5,826 nucleotides of DNA from Chloroflexota bacterium (GTDB taxonomy: Bacteria > Chloroflexota > UBA5177 > JANWHV01). Shown here piece after piece: positions 5,046 to 5,826 of this stretch. Where the stretch lies: the NCBI GenBank assembly GCA_025450255.1, contig JANWHV010000305.1, positions 1 through 5,826 of the forward strand, in the 5' to 3' direction. The position numbers were made by a program, and so were the translations under genes. The notes beneath the pieces are model-generated. The model searched no databases. It was not told the DNA's origin and was given only the letters and a program-made list of their open reading frames with translations. Every line of letters starts with the position of its first letter. Position 1 is the stretch's first letter.

Positions 5046-5826
5046 AGCGCATTGTGGTATTGGGCAGCACTGGCTCGGTTGGCGCCCAGACGCTCGACAT
5101 AGTCCGTCGATTCCCCGAAAAATTGCAGATTATCGGTTTGGCGGCCCGTCGGCAGGAGATGCTGGCCGCGCAGGCTCGAGAATTCGCCGTTCGATATGTC
5201 GCGTTTGGCGAACGCACGGAGAACAGCCCGGCCTTGCCCGCGGGTGCAACGGTAATCGAGGGTCGGGCACAGCTCGAGGAGATCGCCGCGCTGCCCGAGG
5301 CCGACCTGGTCGTCATGGCAACGGTTGGACGCGCGGGGTTGCCGGCGACTCTCGCGGCGCTACGGGCGGGAAAAACGGTCGCGCTCGCCAACAAGGAAGT
5401 GCTCGTAATGGCGGGCCATATCGTACATGAGCTAGTCCTTGCGCACGGTGGCCGAATCGTGCCCGTGGATAGCGAACACAGCGCCCTCTGGCAATGCCTT
5501 GTCGGCGAGGATACGCAGGCAATCCACGAGCTGATTCTTACGGCGTCGGGTGGAGCGCTCCGCGCCTTGCCGCGAGCAGCGTTGAGTCGCGTGACCGCGG
5601 CCGATGCGTTGCGCCATCCGAATTGGTCGATGGGAACCAAAGTCACGATCGATTCAGCCACGCTCATGAACAAGGGCCTGGAAGTTATTGAGGCGCACTG
5701 GCTGTTTGAATGTCCATTCGACCGCATCAGGGTAGTGATGCACCCGACAAGCGTCGTACACTCGCTCGTCCAGTTCGTGGACGGCTCGGTCAAAGCGCAG
5801 CTAGGACGGACCGACATGCGCCTGCC
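5042..5826 (+). CDS. dxr: 1-deoxy-D-xylulose 5-phosphate reductoisomerase, N-terminal two thirds
   Basis: Dxr converts DXP to 2-C-methyl-D-erythritol 4-phosphate with NADPH and a divalent metal, the committed step of the MEP isoprenoid pathway. The window holds 261 codons of a protein normally about 390 aa; it runs off the right edge with no stop. The NADPH fold begins at VVLGSTGSVGAQTLD (5-19). ANKEV lies at 116-120. VPVDSEHSA (140-148) supplies metal ligands Asp143 and Glu145. The substrate region HPNWSMG (192-198) and DSATLMNKGLEVIEAHW (204-220) includes Ser205, Asn210, Lys211 and Glu214, and DGSVKAQLGRTDMR (247-260) follows. All catalytic residues in view are present. The usual SGGPF reads SGGAL (169-173). 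The GTG start overlaps the cdsA stop as GTGA, suggesting coupled translation. It supplies precursor for the UppS product two genes upstream. Confidence 0.96.
   Translation, partial: MKRIVVLGSTGSVGAQTLDIVRRFPEKLQIIGLAARRQEMLAAQAREFAVRYVAFGERTENSPALPAGATVIEGRAQLEEIAALPEADLVVMATVGRAGLPATLAALRAGKTVALANKEVLVMAGHIVHELVLAHGGRIVPVDSEHSALWQCLVGEDTQAIHELILTASGGALRALPRAALSRVTAADALRHPNWSMGTKVTIDSATLMNKGLEVIEAHWLFECPFDRIRVVMHPTSVVHSLVQFVDGSVKAQLGRTDMRL

Noticed and set aside
5005..5817. Long open frame of 270 codons on the minus strand opposite dxr
   Set aside because: It lies wholly antisense to a clear, motif-complete dxr, its product is a Ser/Arg/Thr-rich string with no recognisable domain, and such mirror frames are expected opposite GC-rich coding DNA.

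Overview
The window is a dense, single-strand (+) housekeeping block: the 3' end of hslU, then rpsB, tsf, pyrH, frr, uppS, cdsA and the first two thirds of dxr. I found no mobile elements, CRISPR arrays, tRNA or rRNA genes, and no unexplained system. The gene order is the widely conserved bacterial translation-to-envelope cluster. The most interesting signals are at the scale of operon architecture and unusual protein termini.

Organism: base composition looks moderately GC-rich (roughly 60% by eye). Three features argue against a typical gammaproteobacterium: the EF-Ts is the short type (196 aa, Thermus-like, versus about 280 aa in E. coli), UppS reads RTAGEMRLSN...AYSEYY rather than the proteobacterial RTGGEHRISN...AYAELY, and hslU lies directly upstream of rpsB. 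An uncultured Chloroflexota (Dehalococcoidia/Thermomicrobia-like) bacterium is my best guess. This is inference from remembered family patterns and is of low to moderate certainty.

Layout: hslU ends at 156. The 213-nt gap 157-369 holds a possible weak terminator hairpin (197-226), a good sigma70-type promoter with an extended -10 (225-253), and a leader of about 110 nt before rpsB. That leader contains a tiny arginine-rich ORF and competing small stems. rpsB (370-1272) and tsf (1335-1925) supply ribosomal protein S2 and EF-Ts. pyrH (1933-2658) makes UDP, and frr (2689-3252) recycles ribosomes. uppS (3306-4121), cdsA (4239-5045) and dxr (5042 onward) serve the envelope: isoprenoid precursor supply, the undecaprenyl carrier lipid and CDP-diacylglycerol.

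How they work together: the first four genes support translation and pyrimidine nucleotide supply. The last three link the MEP pathway (Dxr) to undecaprenyl diphosphate (UppS) and phospholipid synthesis (CdsA). Probably all are cotranscribed from the promoter before rpsB. The three gaps longer than 50 nt (rpsB/tsf, frr/uppS, uppS/cdsA) each carry a stem-loop without a T-tract, whereas the tight junctions show none. The four distal genes all appear to start with GTG.
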